Notes: generated by a model not told the origin, from the sequence alone. A stretch of DNA of 64,000 bases from an uncultured Alphaproteobacteria bacterium (GCA_945957365.1 CAMFKI010000008.1:62001-126000); one strand, 5' to 3'. Shown: positions 1 through 10,158, numbered from the stretch's first letter. A program made the numbers and translations.

Positions 1-404
1 TGCACAAGGCTCCGCCGCAGATCACCGGCCTCGACCGGCGCACCACGCAGAAACTCACCCGCGGCCAGGTGGACATCGAGCGCCGTCTCGACCTGCACGG
101 CACCGGCATCGAAATGGCGCGCGTCAATCTGCTGGGTTTCCTGCGCGATGCCCAGGCGACGGGCACGCGCAACGTTCTGATCATCACCGGCAAGGGCGCC
201 TCGCCCTTCTCGCGGCATACGCTGCATGGCGCCGACCACTTTCATGCCCCGGAACGCGCCGGTCGGCTGCGCCGCCTGGTGACCGAATGGTTCCACGAAC
301 CGGAATTCAGGACGCTTGTCGCCGGGTTCCAGCCTGCGCATCCGAAACACGGCGGGGGCGGCGCCTATTACGTCCGTGTACGGCGGATCCGGGACGAGCG
401 ATGA
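1..404 (+). CDS. Smr domain protein, C-terminal part (5' end outside window)
   Basis: The open frame is already running at base 3 and ends at the TGA at 402-404, so only the last 133 residues are seen. They contain the Smr-domain hallmarks: DLHG near the start of the domain, the VLIITGKG strand-turn and a Gly-rich GGGGAYYVRVRR tail. Smr domains in this family are linked to nucleic-acid nicking or binding; the substrate here is not known. The stop overlaps the start of the next gene by 4 bp (ATGA), so the two are probably translationally coupled. In related rhizobia a lytic transglycosylase (MltA) gene tends to lie just upstream, which cannot be checked here. Confidence 0.85.
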   Translation, partial: HKAPPQITGLDRRTTQKLTRGQVDIERRLDLHGTGIEMARVNLLGFLRDAQATGTRNVLIITGKGASPFSRHTLHGADHFHAPERAGRLRRLVTEWFHEPEFRTLVAGFQPAHPKHGGGGAYYVRVRRIRDER

Positions 405-772
405 CGCCCTTCGGTGAAAGGATGCGCAGGCTGCGCACCGAGCGTGGCGTCACGCTGAAGGAGATGGCCGAGGCGCTGGGCGTATCCTCTGCCTACCTCT
501 CAGCCCTCGAGCACGGCAAGCGTGGGCGGCCCGGCTGGCACCTCATCCAGCGCATCCTAGCCTTCTTCAACATCATCTGGGACGAAGCGGACGAGGTTGT
601 GCGGCTCGCCCGCATCTCGCATCCGCGCATCACAATCGACACTTCGGGCCTCAATCCGAAGGCCACCGAACTTGCCAACCGCCTGGCGGACGAAATCGGC
701 AAGCTTGATCCCGCCGTTCTCGATGAACTCCTCGTCCTGCTGGGCCGACGGAAGCAAAAGCCTAAAGGATGA
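401..772 (+). CDS. XRE-family helix-turn-helix regulator
   Basis: A 123-residue protein. Residues about 4-60 form a lambda-repressor-like HTH ([20 protein letters not shown], then [16 protein letters not shown]). The C-terminal half is helical and lacks a recognisable ligand domain. I chose the ATG at 401 because it gives the ATGA overlap with the Smr gene and begins directly at the HTH; a longer reading from 287 would run inside the Smr gene. Its 3' end overlaps the convergent hslU gene by 11 bp. The target genes are unknown; the coupling to the Smr gene is the only functional hint. Confidence 0.85.
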   Translation: MTPFGERMRRLRTERGVTLKEMAEALGVSSAYLSALEHGKRGRPGWHLIQRILAFFNIIWDEADEVVRLARISHPRITIDTSGLNPKATELANRLADEIGKLDPAVLDELLVLLGRRKQKPKG

Positions 773-2063
773 ATTTCGACAGGTCGGCGTTCCTGGCAAG
801 CGTGCCGACGTGGGTCTCGACATAGGCTGCGTCGACGATCACTGTTTCACCCGGGCGATCGGGTGCCACATAACTCACCTCGTCGAGCAGGCGCTCCATC
901 ACGGTCTGCAGCCTGCGCGCACCGATGTTTTCGACGGAAGCGTTGGTGTCGGCCGCGATCTGAGCGATAGCGGCGATGCCATCCTGCCTGAAATCCAGCG
1001 TCACGCCCTCCGTCTCCAGCAGCGCGCGATACTGCCGGATCAGGCTGGCCTCGGGCTCGGTGAGAATGCGTTCGAGATCTTCCCGGTCGAGGGCCTTCAG
1101 CTCGACTCGGATCGGCAGTCGGCCCTGCAGTTCCGGCAGGAGGTCGGAGGGCTTTGCAATGTGGAAGGCCCCGGAGGCGATGAACAGGATGTGGTCGGTC
1201 TTCACCGGGCCGTGCTTGGTTGATACCGTGGTGCCTTCGATGAGCGGCAGCAGGTCGCGCTGCACGCCCTCACGGCTCACGTCGGCTCCCTGCCGTTCGG
1301 ACCGTGCACAGATCTTGTCGATCTCGTCGAGGAAGACGATGCCGTTCTGCTCCACCATCTCGATCGCTTCCTGCACGATCTGGTCCTGATCGAGGAGCTT
1401 GTCGGACTCTTCTGCCAGTAAAACCTCGTGGCTCGACTTCACGGTCATGCGCCGCGTCTTGGTGCGCCCGCCGAAGGCCTTTCCCAGCATGTCGGATAGG
1501 TTGACCACACTCGCCGAGCCGCCAGGCATGCCGGGAATTTCGAAGCTCGCCGCACCGGTGTCGGCGACCTGCACTTCGATCTCCTTGTCGTCCAGCTCAC
1601 CCGCACGCAGCTTGCGGCGAAAGGCCTCGCGCGTGGTCTCGGAGGCATTGGCGCCAACCAGTGCTTCGATTACCCGCCGCTCGGCATTGAGCTGCGCCTG
1701 GGCCTCGACATCCTTGCGGCGTGTCGTCCGGGTCATGGCGATGCCGGACTCGAGCAGGTCACGGACGATCTGATCGACGTCGCGGCCGACATAGCCCACT
1801 TCCGTGAACTTCGTCGCCTCGACCTTCAGGAAGGGTGCATTGGCCAGCTTTGCCAGGCGACGGGCAATCTCCGTCTTCCCAACACCGGTAGGCCCGATCA
1901 TCAGAATGTTCTTGGGCATCACCTCGTCGCGCAGCGAGCCTTGGAGCTGCTTTCGGCGCCACCGGTTGCGCAAGGCAATCGCCACGGCACGCTTGGCATC
2001 GGTTTGGCCAACGATGTGGCGATCAAGTTCTGAAACGATTTCGCGCGGTGAAAAATCAGTCAT
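762..2063 (-). CDS. hslU: ATP-dependent protease ATPase subunit HslU (ClpY)
   Basis: 433 residues, the normal family length. HslU is the AAA+ unfoldase that feeds substrates to the HslV peptidase in the cytoplasm. Visible motifs are Walker A GPTGVGKT (57-64), the pore loop GYVG (90-93), Walker B VFLDEID (243-249) and the GARRL element near 381-385; the protein ends in SKFIL, as expected for the tail that docks on HslV. The gene lies 14 bp downstream of hslV on the same strand, so the pair is one transcription unit. Confidence 0.98.
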   Translation of the reverse strand: MTDFSPREIVSELDRHIVGQTDAKRAVAIALRNRWRRKQLQGSLRDEVMPKNILMIGPTGVGKTEIARRLAKLANAPFLKVEATKFTEVGYVGRDVDQIVRDLLESGIAMTRTTRRKDVEAQAQLNAERRVIEALVGANASETTREAFRRKLRAGELDDKEIEVQVADTGAASFEIPGMPGGSASVVNLSDMLGKAFGGRTKTRRMTVKSSHEVLLAEESDKLLDQDQIVQEAIEMVEQNGIVFLDEIDKICARSERQGADVSREGVQRDLLPLIEGTTVSTKHGPVKTDHILFIASGAFHIAKPSDLLPELQGRLPIRVELKALDREDLERILTEPEASLIRQYRALLETEGVTLDFRQDGIAAIAQIAADTNASVENIGARRLQTVMERLLDEVSYVAPDRPGETVIVDAAYVETHVGTLARNADLSKFIL

Positions 2064-2077
2064 GGAAAAGGATCCGC

Positions 2078-2626
2078 TCAGGCCGTGGCAAGGGTTTCGA
2101 CGGTGAGGTTGTTGTTGGTGTAGACGCAGATTTCGGCGGCAATCGCCATGGCCTTGCGGGCGATGGTCTCGGCATCGAGGTCGCTATCGGCAAGGGCGCG
2201 CGCTGCGGCCAGTGCGTAATTGCCGCCGGAGCCGATGGCGATGATGCCCCTTTCCGGTTCCAGCACGTCGCCGGTGCCGGTGAGGACGAGCGTCACCGTC
2301 TTGTCCGCCACGATCATCATGGCCTCGAGGCGACGCAGGTAGCGGTCGGTTCGCCAGTCTTTGGCCATCTCCACGCAGGCGCGGGTGAGCTGGCTCGGAT
2401 ATTGTTCGAGCTTCGCCTCGAGGCGCTCGAACAGGGTCATGGCATCTGCGGTGGCGCCGGCGAAGCCGCCGATGACCTGGCCCGCACCCAGCGGCCTCAC
2501 CTTGCGGGCGTTGCCCTTGATCACGGTCTGGCCAAGGCTCACCTGCCCGTCACCCGCGATCACCACCTTTCCAGCTTTCCTGACCGAAAGTATGGTGGTG
2601 CCGTGCCAAGTGGTGGTCTCTGCCAT
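2078..2626 (-). CDS. hslV: ATP-dependent protease peptidase subunit HslV (ClpQ)
   Basis: 182 residues from the ATG at 2626. HslV is the threonine peptidase of the HslUV protease. The sequence [20 protein letters not shown] contains the catalytic threonine; the enzyme needs processing of the residues before it (MAETTTWHG) or internal positioning of that threonine. A longer frame reaching 2731 exists, but the ATG at 2626 has a good AAGGA ribosome site 9-10 bases upstream and matches the family N terminus. It diverges from hisB. I looked for a sigma-32-type heat-shock promoter in the 128-bp gap and could not define one. Confidence 0.96.
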   Translation of the reverse strand: MAETTTWHGTTILSVRKAGKVVIAGDGQVSLGQTVIKGNARKVRPLGAGQVIGGFAGATADAMTLFERLEAKLEQYPSQLTRACVEMAKDWRTDRYLRRLEAMMIVADKTVTLVLTGTGDVLEPERGIIAIGSGGNYALAAARALADSDLDAETIARKAMAIAAEICVYTNNNLTVETLATA

Positions 2627-2754
2627 GTGTGACGTCCTTCCGAGGTCCTGCCGCCTCATGTAGGCTCCCGCACTTCCAAAGAAAAGGCGGCCTTGGCCAT
2701 TTCCTGCTGCATCTGCTAAGACGCCGGGCATTCATCCGCTGGACGCCGCCCCCG

Positions 2755-3348
2755 ATGCGCAAGGCCTCGATCGACCGCAAGACCACCGAAACCCATATTT
2801 CCGCCACCGTCGACCTCGACGGGGCGGGCAGCTATGACGTCAAGACAGGCGTCGGTTTCCTTGACCACATGCTGGAACAGCTGTCCCGCCATTCGTTGAT
2901 CGACCTGTCGCTGCGGGCCGAGGGAGACCTCCACATCGACTTCCACCACACGGCCGAAGACAGCGGCATCGCTATCGGGCAGGCCGTGGCCAAGGCGCTG
3001 GGCGATCGCAAGGGTATCCGCCGCTATGCCAGCTTGCACTTGCCCATGGATGGCACGCTGACCCGCGCCGCCATCGATGTCTCCGGCCGGCCATTTCTCG
3101 TCTGGAAGGTGAATTTCACCGCCCCCAAGATCGGTGATTTCGACACCGAACTGGTGCGCGAATGGTTCCAGGCCTTTGCCATGAATGCCGGCGTGACGCT
3201 GCATGTCGAGACGCTCTATGCCGACAACAACCATCACATCGCGGAGTCGTGCTTCAAGGCGCTGGCACGGGCGCTGCGCGAGGCAATCGAAATCGATCCG
3301 CGACAGAAGGACAGGATTCCCTCCACCAAGGGAACGCTGGCAGGCTGA
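2755..3348 (+). CDS. hisB: imidazoleglycerol-phosphate dehydratase
   Basis: 197 residues. The enzyme converts imidazole glycerol phosphate to imidazole acetol phosphate, the sixth step of histidine synthesis. The two metal-binding histidine repeats are present ([10 protein letters not shown] about residue 63 and DNNHHIAES about 160). This is the monofunctional form: there is no histidinol-phosphatase domain. The ATG at 2755 begins [13 protein letters not shown], the usual N terminus; the longer frame from 2629 would extend into the hslV upstream region. The stop overlaps the next start by one base (TGATG). Confidence 0.97.
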   Translation: MRKASIDRKTTETHISATVDLDGAGSYDVKTGVGFLDHMLEQLSRHSLIDLSLRAEGDLHIDFHHTAEDSGIAIGQAVAKALGDRKGIRRYASLHLPMDGTLTRAAIDVSGRPFLVWKVNFTAPKIGDFDTELVREWFQAFAMNAGVTLHVETLYADNNHHIAESCFKALARALREAIEIDPRQKDRIPSTKGTLAG

Positions 3349-3785
3349 TGAAGCTCTTTACCGTTCTCGAGCCGCCGGACGGCAAGCTGGACCGCGTGGC
3401 CTTCATCCGCGAAGGATTTGCCTGGGCAGCACTGGCCTTCACATGGATCTGGGCGCTGTGGCACCGTATGTGGGTGGTGGCGGCCCTGTTCTTCGCGCTG
3501 TCGGCACTCCTGAGTATTGCCGTCAAGCTCGAGCTTCTCGGCCCAGGCCTTGCAGTGACCGTGAATCTCGCCATCGCGCTGCTCTTCGCCTTCGAAGCGC
3601 GTGACCTGCAGGTGAAATCTCTCGAGCGGGTCGGCTTCCGCCGGGCTGGACTGATACAGGCCAGCACGAGAGACGCGGCAGAACTTGCCTATTTTGCCTG
3701 CCGAGCGCCGATTCCGCCGGAGCCCGCACCCTCACGCGTTCGCGCCGCGCATGACGACACGCTGGGCATTTTCGGCAATGTGTGA
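3348..3785 (+). CDS. DUF2628 membrane protein inside the histidine operon
   Basis: 145 residues beginning [10 protein letters not shown]. Residues about 25-85 hold three closely spaced hydrophobic segments (AWAALAFTWIWALW; WVVAALFFALSALLSIAV; GLAVTVNLAIALLFAF), followed by a soluble tail of about 55 residues. This matches the DUF2628 family pattern, whose function is unknown. The start overlaps the hisB stop by one base and hisH follows after 9 bases, so it is co-transcribed with histidine genes. The position suggests either an operon passenger or a role at the membrane tied to the same growth conditions; no enzyme motif is visible. Confidence 0.85.
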   Translation: MKLFTVLEPPDGKLDRVAFIREGFAWAALAFTWIWALWHRMWVVAALFFALSALLSIAVKLELLGPGLAVTVNLAIALLFAFEARDLQVKSLERVGFRRAGLIQASTRDAAELAYFACRAPIPPEPAPSRVRAAHDDTLGIFGNV

Positions 3786-3794
3786 GGCCCGTCC

Positions 3795-4445
3795 GTGAGC
3801 GTCGCCATCATCGATTATGGCTCCGGCAATCTGCACTCCGCGGCAAAGGCACTGGAGCGCGCGGCGCGCGACAGCGGCCTTGCGACCGCCGTCCACGTGA
3901 CGTCCGATCCCGAAGTTTTGCGTAAGGCCGATCGCCTGGTTCTGCCGGGCGTCGGCGCCTTCAAGGATTGTCATGATGGATTGATGGCAGTGCCGGGTCT
4001 GTGGCAGGCCTTGCAGGAGGAGGTGATCCACTGTGGCAAGCCGTTTCTCGGTATCTGCGTCGGCATGCAGCTGATGGCCCGCCGCGGGCTTGAGCACGAT
4101 GTTACCGAAGGCTTCGGCTGGATCTCGGGGGACGTGAAGCGGATCGCGCCGCGGGACCCCTCCTTCAAGGTTCCGCACATGGGATGGAACACGCTGACCC
4201 TCCGGCGGCCACATGCCCTGCTGGAGGGTATTCCGCTCGGAGAGGGCGGGCTGCATGCCTATTTCGTCCATTCCTATCACCTCGATGCCGAACATGCCGC
4301 AGACATCGTTGCCACCGCATCGCATGGTCAGACCGTCACCGCCATGGTTGCCCGAGACAACCTCGTGGGCACGCAGTTTCACCCCGAAAAGAGCCAATTG
4401 CTTGGGCTCGCCCTGCTCGCAAACTTCCTGCGGTGGCGGCCATGA
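3795..4445 (+). CDS. hisH: imidazole glycerol phosphate synthase, glutamine amidotransferase subunit
   Basis: 216 residues with a GTG start at 3795. HisH hydrolyses glutamine and passes ammonia to HisF. The class I amidotransferase triad is visible: Cys88 in GICVGMQL, and His196 and Glu198 in QFHPEKS. The oxyanion strand PGVGAF is at 51-56. The stop overlaps hisA by 4 bp (ATGA). The DUF2628 gene separates it from hisB. Confidence 0.97.
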   Translation: MSVAIIDYGSGNLHSAAKALERAARDSGLATAVHVTSDPEVLRKADRLVLPGVGAFKDCHDGLMAVPGLWQALQEEVIHCGKPFLGICVGMQLMARRGLEHDVTEGFGWISGDVKRIAPRDPSFKVPHMGWNTLTLRRPHALLEGIPLGEGGLHAYFVHSYHLDAEHAADIVATASHGQTVTAMVARDNLVGTQFHPEKSQLLGLALLANFLRWRP

Positions 4446-5179
4446 TCCTGTTTCCTGCCATCGATCTGAAGGATGGCCAGTGCGTGCGCCTCAAGCTCGG
4501 CGACATGGCGCAGGCGACCGTCTTCAACGACGATCCCGCCGCGCAGGCGAGGAGCTTCGAGAACCAGGGTTTCGAATGGCTGCATCTCGTCGATCTCAAC
4601 GGGGCCTTCGAAGGCAGGCCGGTGAACGCCGCAGCGGTGGATGCGATCCTGAAGTCGGTGCGGCTTCCCGTGCAGCTGGGCGGCGGTATTCGCAGCCTGG
4701 CGCAAATCGAGGCCTGGCTGGCCAAGGGCATAAGGCGCGTCATCCTCGGGACCGTCGCCCTGCGCGATCCCGGGCTGGTGCGCGAAGCCTGCCGGCTGTT
4801 CCCTGGCCGCATCGCAGTGGGCATCGATGCCAAGGGCGGACGGGTCGCCGTTGAAGGTTGGGCCGAAACCTCGGACCTGACCGCGGTCGACCTCGCCGGG
4901 CGTTTTGCCGATGTTGGCGTCTCCACCATCATTTTCACTGATATCGACCGCGATGGTGTGCTCAAGGGCCTTAATATCGAGTCAACACTCGAGCTGGCCC
5001 GAGCCGTTCCCATCCCGGTCATCGCCAGCGGCGGTCTCGCCGCGATGGACGACATTCACCGCCTGTTGCAGCTCGATTGCCGCATCCTCGAAGGGGCCAT
5101 CTCGGGCCGCGCCATCTATGACGGACGCATCGACGTGGCCGAGGCCCTGCAGCTGATCCGGGAGGCGCGCCCGTGCTGA
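4442..5179 (+). CDS. hisA: ProFAR isomerase (phosphoribosylformimino-AICAR-P isomerase)
   Basis: 245 residues starting [12 protein letters not shown]. It is a (beta/alpha)8 barrel that catalyses the Amadori isomerisation of ProFAR to PRFAR in histidine synthesis. The two catalytic aspartates are in place: Asp8 (PAID) and Asp129 (GIDAKGG). The phosphate-binding turns QLGGGIRS (79-86) and [10 protein letters not shown] are also clear. The ATG overlaps the hisH stop by 4 bp, and the 3' end overlaps the hisF GTG start by 7 bp. Confidence 0.98.
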   Translation: MILFPAIDLKDGQCVRLKLGDMAQATVFNDDPAAQARSFENQGFEWLHLVDLNGAFEGRPVNAAAVDAILKSVRLPVQLGGGIRSLAQIEAWLAKGIRRVILGTVALRDPGLVREACRLFPGRIAVGIDAKGGRVAVEGWAETSDLTAVDLAGRFADVGVSTIIFTDIDRDGVLKGLNIESTLELARAVPIPVIASGGLAAMDDIHRLLQLDCRILEGAISGRAIYDGRIDVAEALQLIREARPC

Positions 5180-5934
5180 AGGCTAGGCTCATTCCCTGTC
5201 TCGACGTCAAGGATGGGCGCGTCGTCAAGGGTGTCAATTTCGTCGATTTGCGCGACGCCGGCGACCCGGTTGAGATCGCCAGGGCCTACGACGCCGCGGG
5301 CGCAGATGAGCTGTGCTTCCTCGACATCACGGCAACCCACGAGAATCGGGGCATCATCTTGGACGTGGTGCAGCGCACCGCTGAGGCCTGCTTCATGCCT
5401 CTGACCGTGGGCGGCGGTGTCCGCGGGCTCGAGGACATACGCCAGCTGCTGCTGGCCGGAGCCGACAAGGTCTCGATCAATTCCGCCGCTGTCGCCAACC
5501 GGGATTTCGTGCGCCAGGCAGCGGAAAAATTCGGCGCCCAATGCGTCGTGGTGGCGATCGACGCCAAGTCGGTGGCAGCCGGCAAATGGGAAATCTTCAC
5601 CCATGGCGGCCGCCAGCCCACCGGCATCGACGCGGTGGACTTTGCCCGCGAGGTGACGAGGCTAGGTGCAGGCGAAATCCTCCTGACCTCGATGGACCGT
5701 GATGGGACGGGTAAGGGCTTCGACATCGACCTCACGCGCACCATCGCCGATGCCGTGTCCGTGCCGGTCATCGCGTCGGGCGGCGTGGGCACGCTCGATC
5801 ATCTGGTCGAGGGCATCCGCGACGGCCATGCTGCGGCCGTGCTGGCGGCATCGATTTTCCACTTCGGCACCTATTCGATCGACGAGGCCAAGCGGCACCT
5901 GTCAGCCGCCGGCATTCCCATGCGACTCAGCTAG
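5173..5934 (+). CDS. hisF: imidazole glycerol phosphate synthase, cyclase subunit
   Basis: 253 residues from a GTG start that overlaps hisA by 7 bp. HisF joins HisH-derived ammonia to PRFAR, giving imidazole glycerol phosphate and AICAR. The barrel motifs and the catalytic Asp11 (PCLDVKDG) and Asp130 (VAIDAK) are present, with phosphate loops TVGGGVRG and ASGGVGTLD. The protein has the usual family length. hisE follows after 10 bases. Confidence 0.98.
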   Translation: MLKARLIPCLDVKDGRVVKGVNFVDLRDAGDPVEIARAYDAAGADELCFLDITATHENRGIILDVVQRTAEACFMPLTVGGGVRGLEDIRQLLLAGADKVSINSAAVANRDFVRQAAEKFGAQCVVVAIDAKSVAAGKWEIFTHGGRQPTGIDAVDFAREVTRLGAGEILLTSMDRDGTGKGFDIDLTRTIADAVSVPVIASGGVGTLDHLVEGIRDGHAAAVLAASIFHFGTYSIDEAKRHLSAAGIPMRLS

Positions 5935-5944
5935 GACGACGCTC

Positions 5945-6277
5945 ATGACCGGCCATACCCTCGATGTTCTGGCTGCACTCGCGGACGAGATTGCGGCGCG
6001 CCAAACGTCCTCGCCCGAATTGTCCTACACCGCCAAGCTGCTGTCACAGGGTGTGGAGAAATGCGCCAAGAAATTCGGTGAGGAAGCCGTTGAGCTAGCG
6101 CTTGCTGCCGTATTGCGCGACAGACCCCAAACCGTGGCCGAAGCCGCCGACGTTCTCTATCACCTGCTGGTGTTGCTCGCAGCAACCGGCGTGAGCGTGT
6201 CGGATGTCATGGCCGAGCTCGCCCGCCGCCGGGGTGTGAGCGGCGTTGCCGAGAAGGCCTCGCGCCCCAAGGATTGA
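5945..6277 (+). CDS. hisE: phosphoribosyl-ATP pyrophosphatase
   Basis: 110 residues. HisE is an all-helical MazG-type pyrophosphatase that removes PPi from phosphoribosyl-ATP, the second step of histidine synthesis. The metal-binding motif [14 protein letters not shown] followed by [13 protein letters not shown] is the family signature. This is the stand-alone form without a fused HisI cyclohydrolase, and no hisI lies in the window. coaA begins 3 bases after the stop. Confidence 0.96.
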   Translation: MTGHTLDVLAALADEIAARQTSSPELSYTAKLLSQGVEKCAKKFGEEAVELALAAVLRDRPQTVAEAADVLYHLLVLLAATGVSVSDVMAELARRRGVSGVAEKASRPKD

Positions 6278-6279
6278 TC

Positions 6280-7230
6280 ATGGAAGAACTCGTCAAGGAA
6301 GTTTCCCCGTTCCGCCGCTTCGCGCGTGAAGAATGGTCCGCACTGCGCGCCGATACGCCGATGACACTGACACAGCAGGACTTGGACGAGCTCCGCGGCC
6401 TCAATGACCGTATCGACCTCAACGAGGTCGAGACCATCTACCTGCCGCTTTCCCGTCTGCTCAATCTCTATGTCGCGGCGACCCAGGGCCTGTTCCGCGC
6501 CACCAACAATTTCCTGCATTTGACCGAGCGCAAGGTTCCCTATGTGATCGGCATGGCGGGCAGCGTGGCGGTCGGCAAGAGCACCACGGCGCGTATCCTG
6601 CAGCGCCTGCTGGCCCGCTGGCCCAAGCATCCAAAGGTCGATCTCGTCACCACCGACGGCTTCCTGCTGCCCAACGCCATTCTCGAGCGCGAAGGGTTGA
6701 TGACGCGCAAGGGCTTCCCCGAGAGCTACGATCTGCCCGCCATCCTGCGCTTTCTTTCGGACATCAAGGCCGGGAAGCGCAACGTGACCGCCCCACTCTA
6801 TTCCCATCTCACCTATGACGTGCTGAAGGAAGAGCGCGCGGTGATCGACCAGCCGGACATTCTGATCGTCGAAGGCGTCAACGTGCTGCAGACCGGAAGA
6901 CCGCCGCGCGATGGCCGCGGCATCCCCAATACATCGGACTTTTTCGATTTCTCGGTCTATATCGACGCAGATACGGCCGACCTCAGGACCTGGTACATCG
7001 AACGCTTTCTCACCCTGCGCGACAGTGCGTTCCGCAATCCCAAGTCCTACTTCCACCGCTACGCGACGCTCTCCGACAAGGAATCGCGCGACACGGCGAC
7101 CCGCATCTGGGACACCATCAACCTGGTGAACCTGCGCGAAAATATCCTGCCGACGCGTCCGCGCGCCGACCTGGTGCTGCGCAAGGGTGCGGATCATTTC
7201 ATCCGCAGCGTCTTCCTCAGGAAACTATAA
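6280..7230 (+). CDS. coaA: pantothenate kinase, type I
   Basis: 316 residues, the same length as the E. coli enzyme. It phosphorylates pantothenate, the committed step of coenzyme A synthesis. Walker [10 protein letters not shown] is at 94-102, followed by TTDGFLLPN and the conserved RKGFPESYD and [10 protein letters not shown] blocks. I took the ATG at 6280 rather than the in-frame TTG at 6274, because the TTG overlaps the hisE stop and has no better ribosome site. It is the last gene of the histidine operon and overlaps the convergent kinase gene by 6 bp. The partner CoaBC is encoded at 15441. Confidence 0.97.
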   Translation: MEELVKEVSPFRRFAREEWSALRADTPMTLTQQDLDELRGLNDRIDLNEVETIYLPLSRLLNLYVAATQGLFRATNNFLHLTERKVPYVIGMAGSVAVGKSTTARILQRLLARWPKHPKVDLVTTDGFLLPNAILEREGLMTRKGFPESYDLPAILRFLSDIKAGKRNVTAPLYSHLTYDVLKEERAVIDQPDILIVEGVNVLQTGRPPRDGRGIPNTSDFFDFSVYIDADTADLRTWYIERFLTLRDSAFRNPKSYFHRYATLSDKESRDTATRIWDTINLVNLRENILPTRPRADLVLRKGADHFIRSVFLRKL

Positions 7231-8220
7231 GAGGCCGAGCTTTTCCGCATGGGCCCGCAGGTTGACCTCCGGGCGCGCGCCGATATGCGAGATGACTTCG
7301 GAAGCCGCCATGGAACCGATACGGGCGGCTTCATGGAGCGGCCTTCCGCTGGTGATGCCATAAAGGAATCCCGACGCAAAGAGATCACCTGCACCGGTCA
7401 CATCCACCACCTTGCTCACGGGATGGGCGGGGCTCTCATGAACTTCGGCGCCCTGCACCACGACACAGCCCTTCTCTGAGCGGGTGACGACCGCGATCGG
7501 GCAGTCCTTGGCGATTGCCCTCACCGCGCCATCGAAGTTCTGGGTCCGGTACAGCGACTTGATCTCCGTTTCGTTGGCGAAGACAATGTCGATATCGCTG
7601 CGGATCAGGTCGAGAAAGCTGTCACGGTGACGCTCGACGCAGAAGGAGTCGGAGAGCGTGATCGACGTCTTGCGTCCCGCCGCCCGCGCAATTCTTGCAG
7701 CCAGTTTGAAGGCCTCCTTGGCTTCCGGCCGGTCCCACAGATAGCCCTCCATGTAGGTGACCTGCGCCGCCTCCACGACGTTCTTGTCCACATCGGCCGT
7801 GGTAAAGTTGGCGCAGGCGCCGAGATAGGTGTTCATGGTGCGCTCGCTGTCGGGCGTCACGAGGATGAAGGAGCGCGCCGTGGCCGGACCATCGTTCGCG
7901 GGCAGCGTGTCGAAGGCAACGCCCTGCGCGCGCATGTCATGGCGGAAGATGGCGCCCAGCTGGTCGGCCTTCACCTTGCCGAAGTAGGCTGCCCGGCCCC
8001 CGAGCGAAGCAACGCCTGCCGCGGTGTTTCCGGCCGAGCCGCCCGACACTTCGACCGCCTGACCCATGTCGCCGTAGAGCTCTTCGGCGCGCGCCTCGTC
8101 GATCAGGTTCATCGAACCCTTCACCAGCCCGTGGCGCGACACGAAGTCCTCCCCCACCCGCGCAATCACGTCGACGATCGCGTTGCCGATGCAGAGGACG
8201 TCGAAACCGGAAGCCGTCAT
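7225..8220 (-). CDS. PfkB-family kinase, adenosine kinase-like
   Basis: 331 residues from the ATG at 8220, which has an AGGAG site 7-11 bases upstream. It is a ribokinase-fold kinase: the first signature lies at [16 protein letters not shown] (60-75) and the second at [13 protein letters not shown], with catalytic base Asp279 and the GAGD anion hole at 276-279. The N terminus [15 protein letters not shown] resembles the adenosine/inosine kinase branch common in rhizobia. Substrate assignment is by family resemblance only; a ribokinase or other sugar kinase remains possible. Confidence 0.85.
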   Translation of the reverse strand: MTASGFDVLCIGNAIVDVIARVGEDFVSRHGLVKGSMNLIDEARAEELYGDMGQAVEVSGGSAGNTAAGVASLGGRAAYFGKVKADQLGAIFRHDMRAQGVAFDTLPANDGPATARSFILVTPDSERTMNTYLGACANFTTADVDKNVVEAAQVTYMEGYLWDRPEAKEAFKLAARIARAAGRKTSITLSDSFCVERHRDSFLDLIRSDIDIVFANETEIKSLYRTQNFDGAVRAIAKDCPIAVVTRSEKGCVVVQGAEVHESPAHPVSKVVDVTGAGDLFASGFLYGITSGRPLHEAARIGSMAASEVISHIGARPEVNLRAHAEKLGLL

Positions 8221-8291
8221 GAAAATCTCCTTGCCCTGTGCCATGGCCCTAGCGAAGCCCGCTTGCGCTTGCAAGCCGGGGTGATTACGTG

Positions 8292-8960
8292 ATGGCCATG
8301 CTGAAATCCGCTTTCCGGGCCTTTGGCGACCTGTTCTCGCCGGAATTCCGTTCCGTGCTGCTCAAGGCGCTGGGGCTGACCGTCGTGCTGTTCATCGCGG
8401 TACTCGTCATCAGCGAGATGCTGATCGCCAGTTTCACCCATTTCTCCTGGCCGTGGGCGGACCGGCTGGTGGAGATCGGAACCGGCCTCGCTCTCATCGT
8501 CGCGTTCTTCTTCCTGATGTCCCCGGTGACGGCGGCCTTCGCCGGCCTGTTCCTCGACCAGATCGCCGAGAAGGTGGAGGAGCGGCATTACCCCTGGGAC
8601 CCGCGCGGCACGCCGCTGCCGGTGGGGCGCGCGGTCCTGATCTCGATCCAGTTCTTCATCGTCTTGCTGCTGGTGAACCTGGCTGTGCTGCCCATGGTGT
8701 TTTTCGGGGTCGGCGCCTTCGTGCTGGTCGCGGCCAACGCCTATCTCATCGGCCGCGAGTATTTCGAGATGGTAGCGATGCGACACATGCCGGTCGAAGA
8801 GGCGAAAATCCTGCGCAAGGAAAACAGCCCCACGGTGTTCATCGCAGCGTTGCTTCCGGCAATGATGTCGTTGGTGCCCTTCCTCAACCTGGCGGTCCCG
8901 CTCTTCTCGACCGCTTATTTCACCCATCTCTTCAAGTCGGTGCAGGCGTCTTCGGCCTGA
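8292..8960 (+). CDS. EI24/CysZ-like integral membrane protein
   Basis: About 222 residues. Four or more membrane segments are evident (GLTVVLFIAVLVISEMLIA, ALIVAFFFLMSPVTAAFAG, AVLISIQFFIVLLLVNLAV, FFGVGAFVLVAANAYLIG, and a C-terminal one). The pattern and the motif NAYLIGREYFEMVAMR fit the EI24 family, which includes the sulfate transporter CysZ. No cysteine-synthesis gene lies nearby, so sulfate transport is not assured. Candidate starts are 8289 (GTG), 8292 and 8298 (ATG). Its last 29 bases overlap the convergent nth gene. Confidence 0.8.
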   Translation: MAMLKSAFRAFGDLFSPEFRSVLLKALGLTVVLFIAVLVISEMLIASFTHFSWPWADRLVEIGTGLALIVAFFFLMSPVTAAFAGLFLDQIAEKVEERHYPWDPRGTPLPVGRAVLISIQFFIVLLLVNLAVLPMVFFGVGAFVLVAANAYLIGREYFEMVAMRHMPVEEAKILRKENSPTVFIAALLPAMMSLVPFLNLAVPLFSTAYFTHLFKSVQASSA

Positions 8961-9591
8961 ACTTGCAGATGTCGGAGATGAGGCAGCGCCAGCACTCGGG
9001 CTTGCGCGCCTTGCACACGTAGCGACCGTGCAGGATCAGCCAATGATGGGCGTGACGGCCATAGGCCTTGGGAACCACCTTGAGCAGGGTCTGCTCCACC
9101 TCCAGGGGCGTCCTGCCCGGTGCGAGGCCGGTGCGGTTGCCCACGCGGAACAAATGCGTGTCCACGGCAATTGTCGGGTGTCCGAAGGCGACGTTCAATA
9201 CCACATTCGCGGTCTTCCGCCCGACCCCCGGCAGTGCCTCCAGCGCCTCCCGATCGTCGGGCACTTCGCCTCCATACCTGTCGAGCAACTGCCTGGACAG
9301 CAGAATCACGTTCTTCGCCTTGCCACGGAACAACCCGATGGTCTTGATGGCGTCACGCACCGAATCCTCACCGAGTTCGATCATTTTTCGGGGGGTGTCG
9401 GCAATGGCGAAGAGCCGCTGGGTGGCCCTGTTCACGCCCTCGTCCGTCGCCTGGGCAGACAGCACCACCGCCACGAGTAGTGTAAAGGGGTTCACGTAGT
9501 GAAGTTCGCTCTTGGGTTCGGGATTTGCCGCCTGGAACCGGCGGAAAATCTCCTCCACGTCCTGGGGTTTGAGGCGGCTTGCTTTGGCCAT
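8932..9591 (-). CDS. nth: endonuclease III (DNA glycosylase/AP lyase)
   Basis: 219 residues. It removes oxidised pyrimidines and cleaves the abasic site. The helix-hairpin-helix LPGVGRKTANV carries catalytic Lys126, Asp144 follows in VDTHLFRV, and the four cysteines of the [4Fe-4S] cluster are at 193, 200, 203 and 209 (C-X6-C-X2-C-X5-C). The start is the ATG at 9591; the longer frame to 9882 runs antisense through the next gene. The gene diverges from the DUF2244 gene and overlaps the 3' end of the EI24-like gene. Confidence 0.97.
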   Translation of the reverse strand: MAKASRLKPQDVEEIFRRFQAANPEPKSELHYVNPFTLLVAVVLSAQATDEGVNRATQRLFAIADTPRKMIELGEDSVRDAIKTIGLFRGKAKNVILLSRQLLDRYGGEVPDDREALEALPGVGRKTANVVLNVAFGHPTIAVDTHLFRVGNRTGLAPGRTPLEVEQTLLKVVPKAYGRHAHHWLILHGRYVCKARKPECWRCLISDICKFRPKTPAPT

Positions 9592-9633
9592 TGGTCCGGT
9601 GTTCCCTTGCAGGTTCAGGGGTAGAACAGCGAC

Positions 9634-10110
9634 ATGGATGACCGCAACAGCAAAGTCTGGGAAGCGACGCTGACGCCGCACAGGAGCCTGTCCAGGGAGG
9701 GATTCTATGTTCTCATGGGCCTGGTGATCGCCGTCAACCTGGTAGTGGCAGGCATGTTCGTGGCCCTCGGCGCCTGGCCCATCGGCGGCTTCGCCGGCCT
9801 GGACGTGCTGCTCGTCTGGTGGGCCTTCAGGGTCAATTTTGCCGATGCGCGCAAGTTGGAGCGCATTTCGATCACCGAGCATGAGCTCGTGCTCGACCGG
9901 ATGAGCGAAAAGCGTCCGCCCGAGCAGAAGCGCTTCGTCCGCCGCTGGGTCAGGGTCGAACTCGAGGAGGATCGTGAGCGCGAATTGATCGGCAGCCTGG
10001 TTCTGGTGTCCGGGCGTACCCGCGTCGCCGTGGGCGAGTTCCTGGCCCCCGAAGAACGCAGGACGCTCGCCCAGGCGCTCAGATCGGCTCTGGCCATCCC
10101 CCGCATCTGA
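9634..10110 (+). CDS. DUF2244 membrane protein
   Basis: 158 residues. Two hydrophobic segments lie at about 24-66 (GFYVLMGLVIAVNLVVAGMF; GFAGLDVLLVWWAF), followed by a mostly beta soluble region rich in Arg and Glu that ends in APEERRTLAQAL. This is the layout of DUF2244, an alphaproteobacterial family of unknown function. It stands alone between nth (divergent) and the AraC-MGMT gene, 48 bp away on the same strand. No catalytic motif is visible. Confidence 0.8.
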   Translation: MDDRNSKVWEATLTPHRSLSREGFYVLMGLVIAVNLVVAGMFVALGAWPIGGFAGLDVLLVWWAFRVNFADARKLERISITEHELVLDRMSEKRPPEQKRFVRRWVRVELEEDRERELIGSLVLVSGRTRVAVGEFLAPEERRTLAQALRSALAIPRI

Positions 10111-10158
10111 TCAGCTTTCGGGTGGGAAAACCCGTCAGCCGGGTCTAGCTTTGGACCC

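Noticed and set aside
2627..2754. Possible heat-shock promoter for hslVU
   Set aside because: I looked for CTTGAAA- and CCCCAT-type elements with the right spacing on the minus strand and found only poor partial matches.
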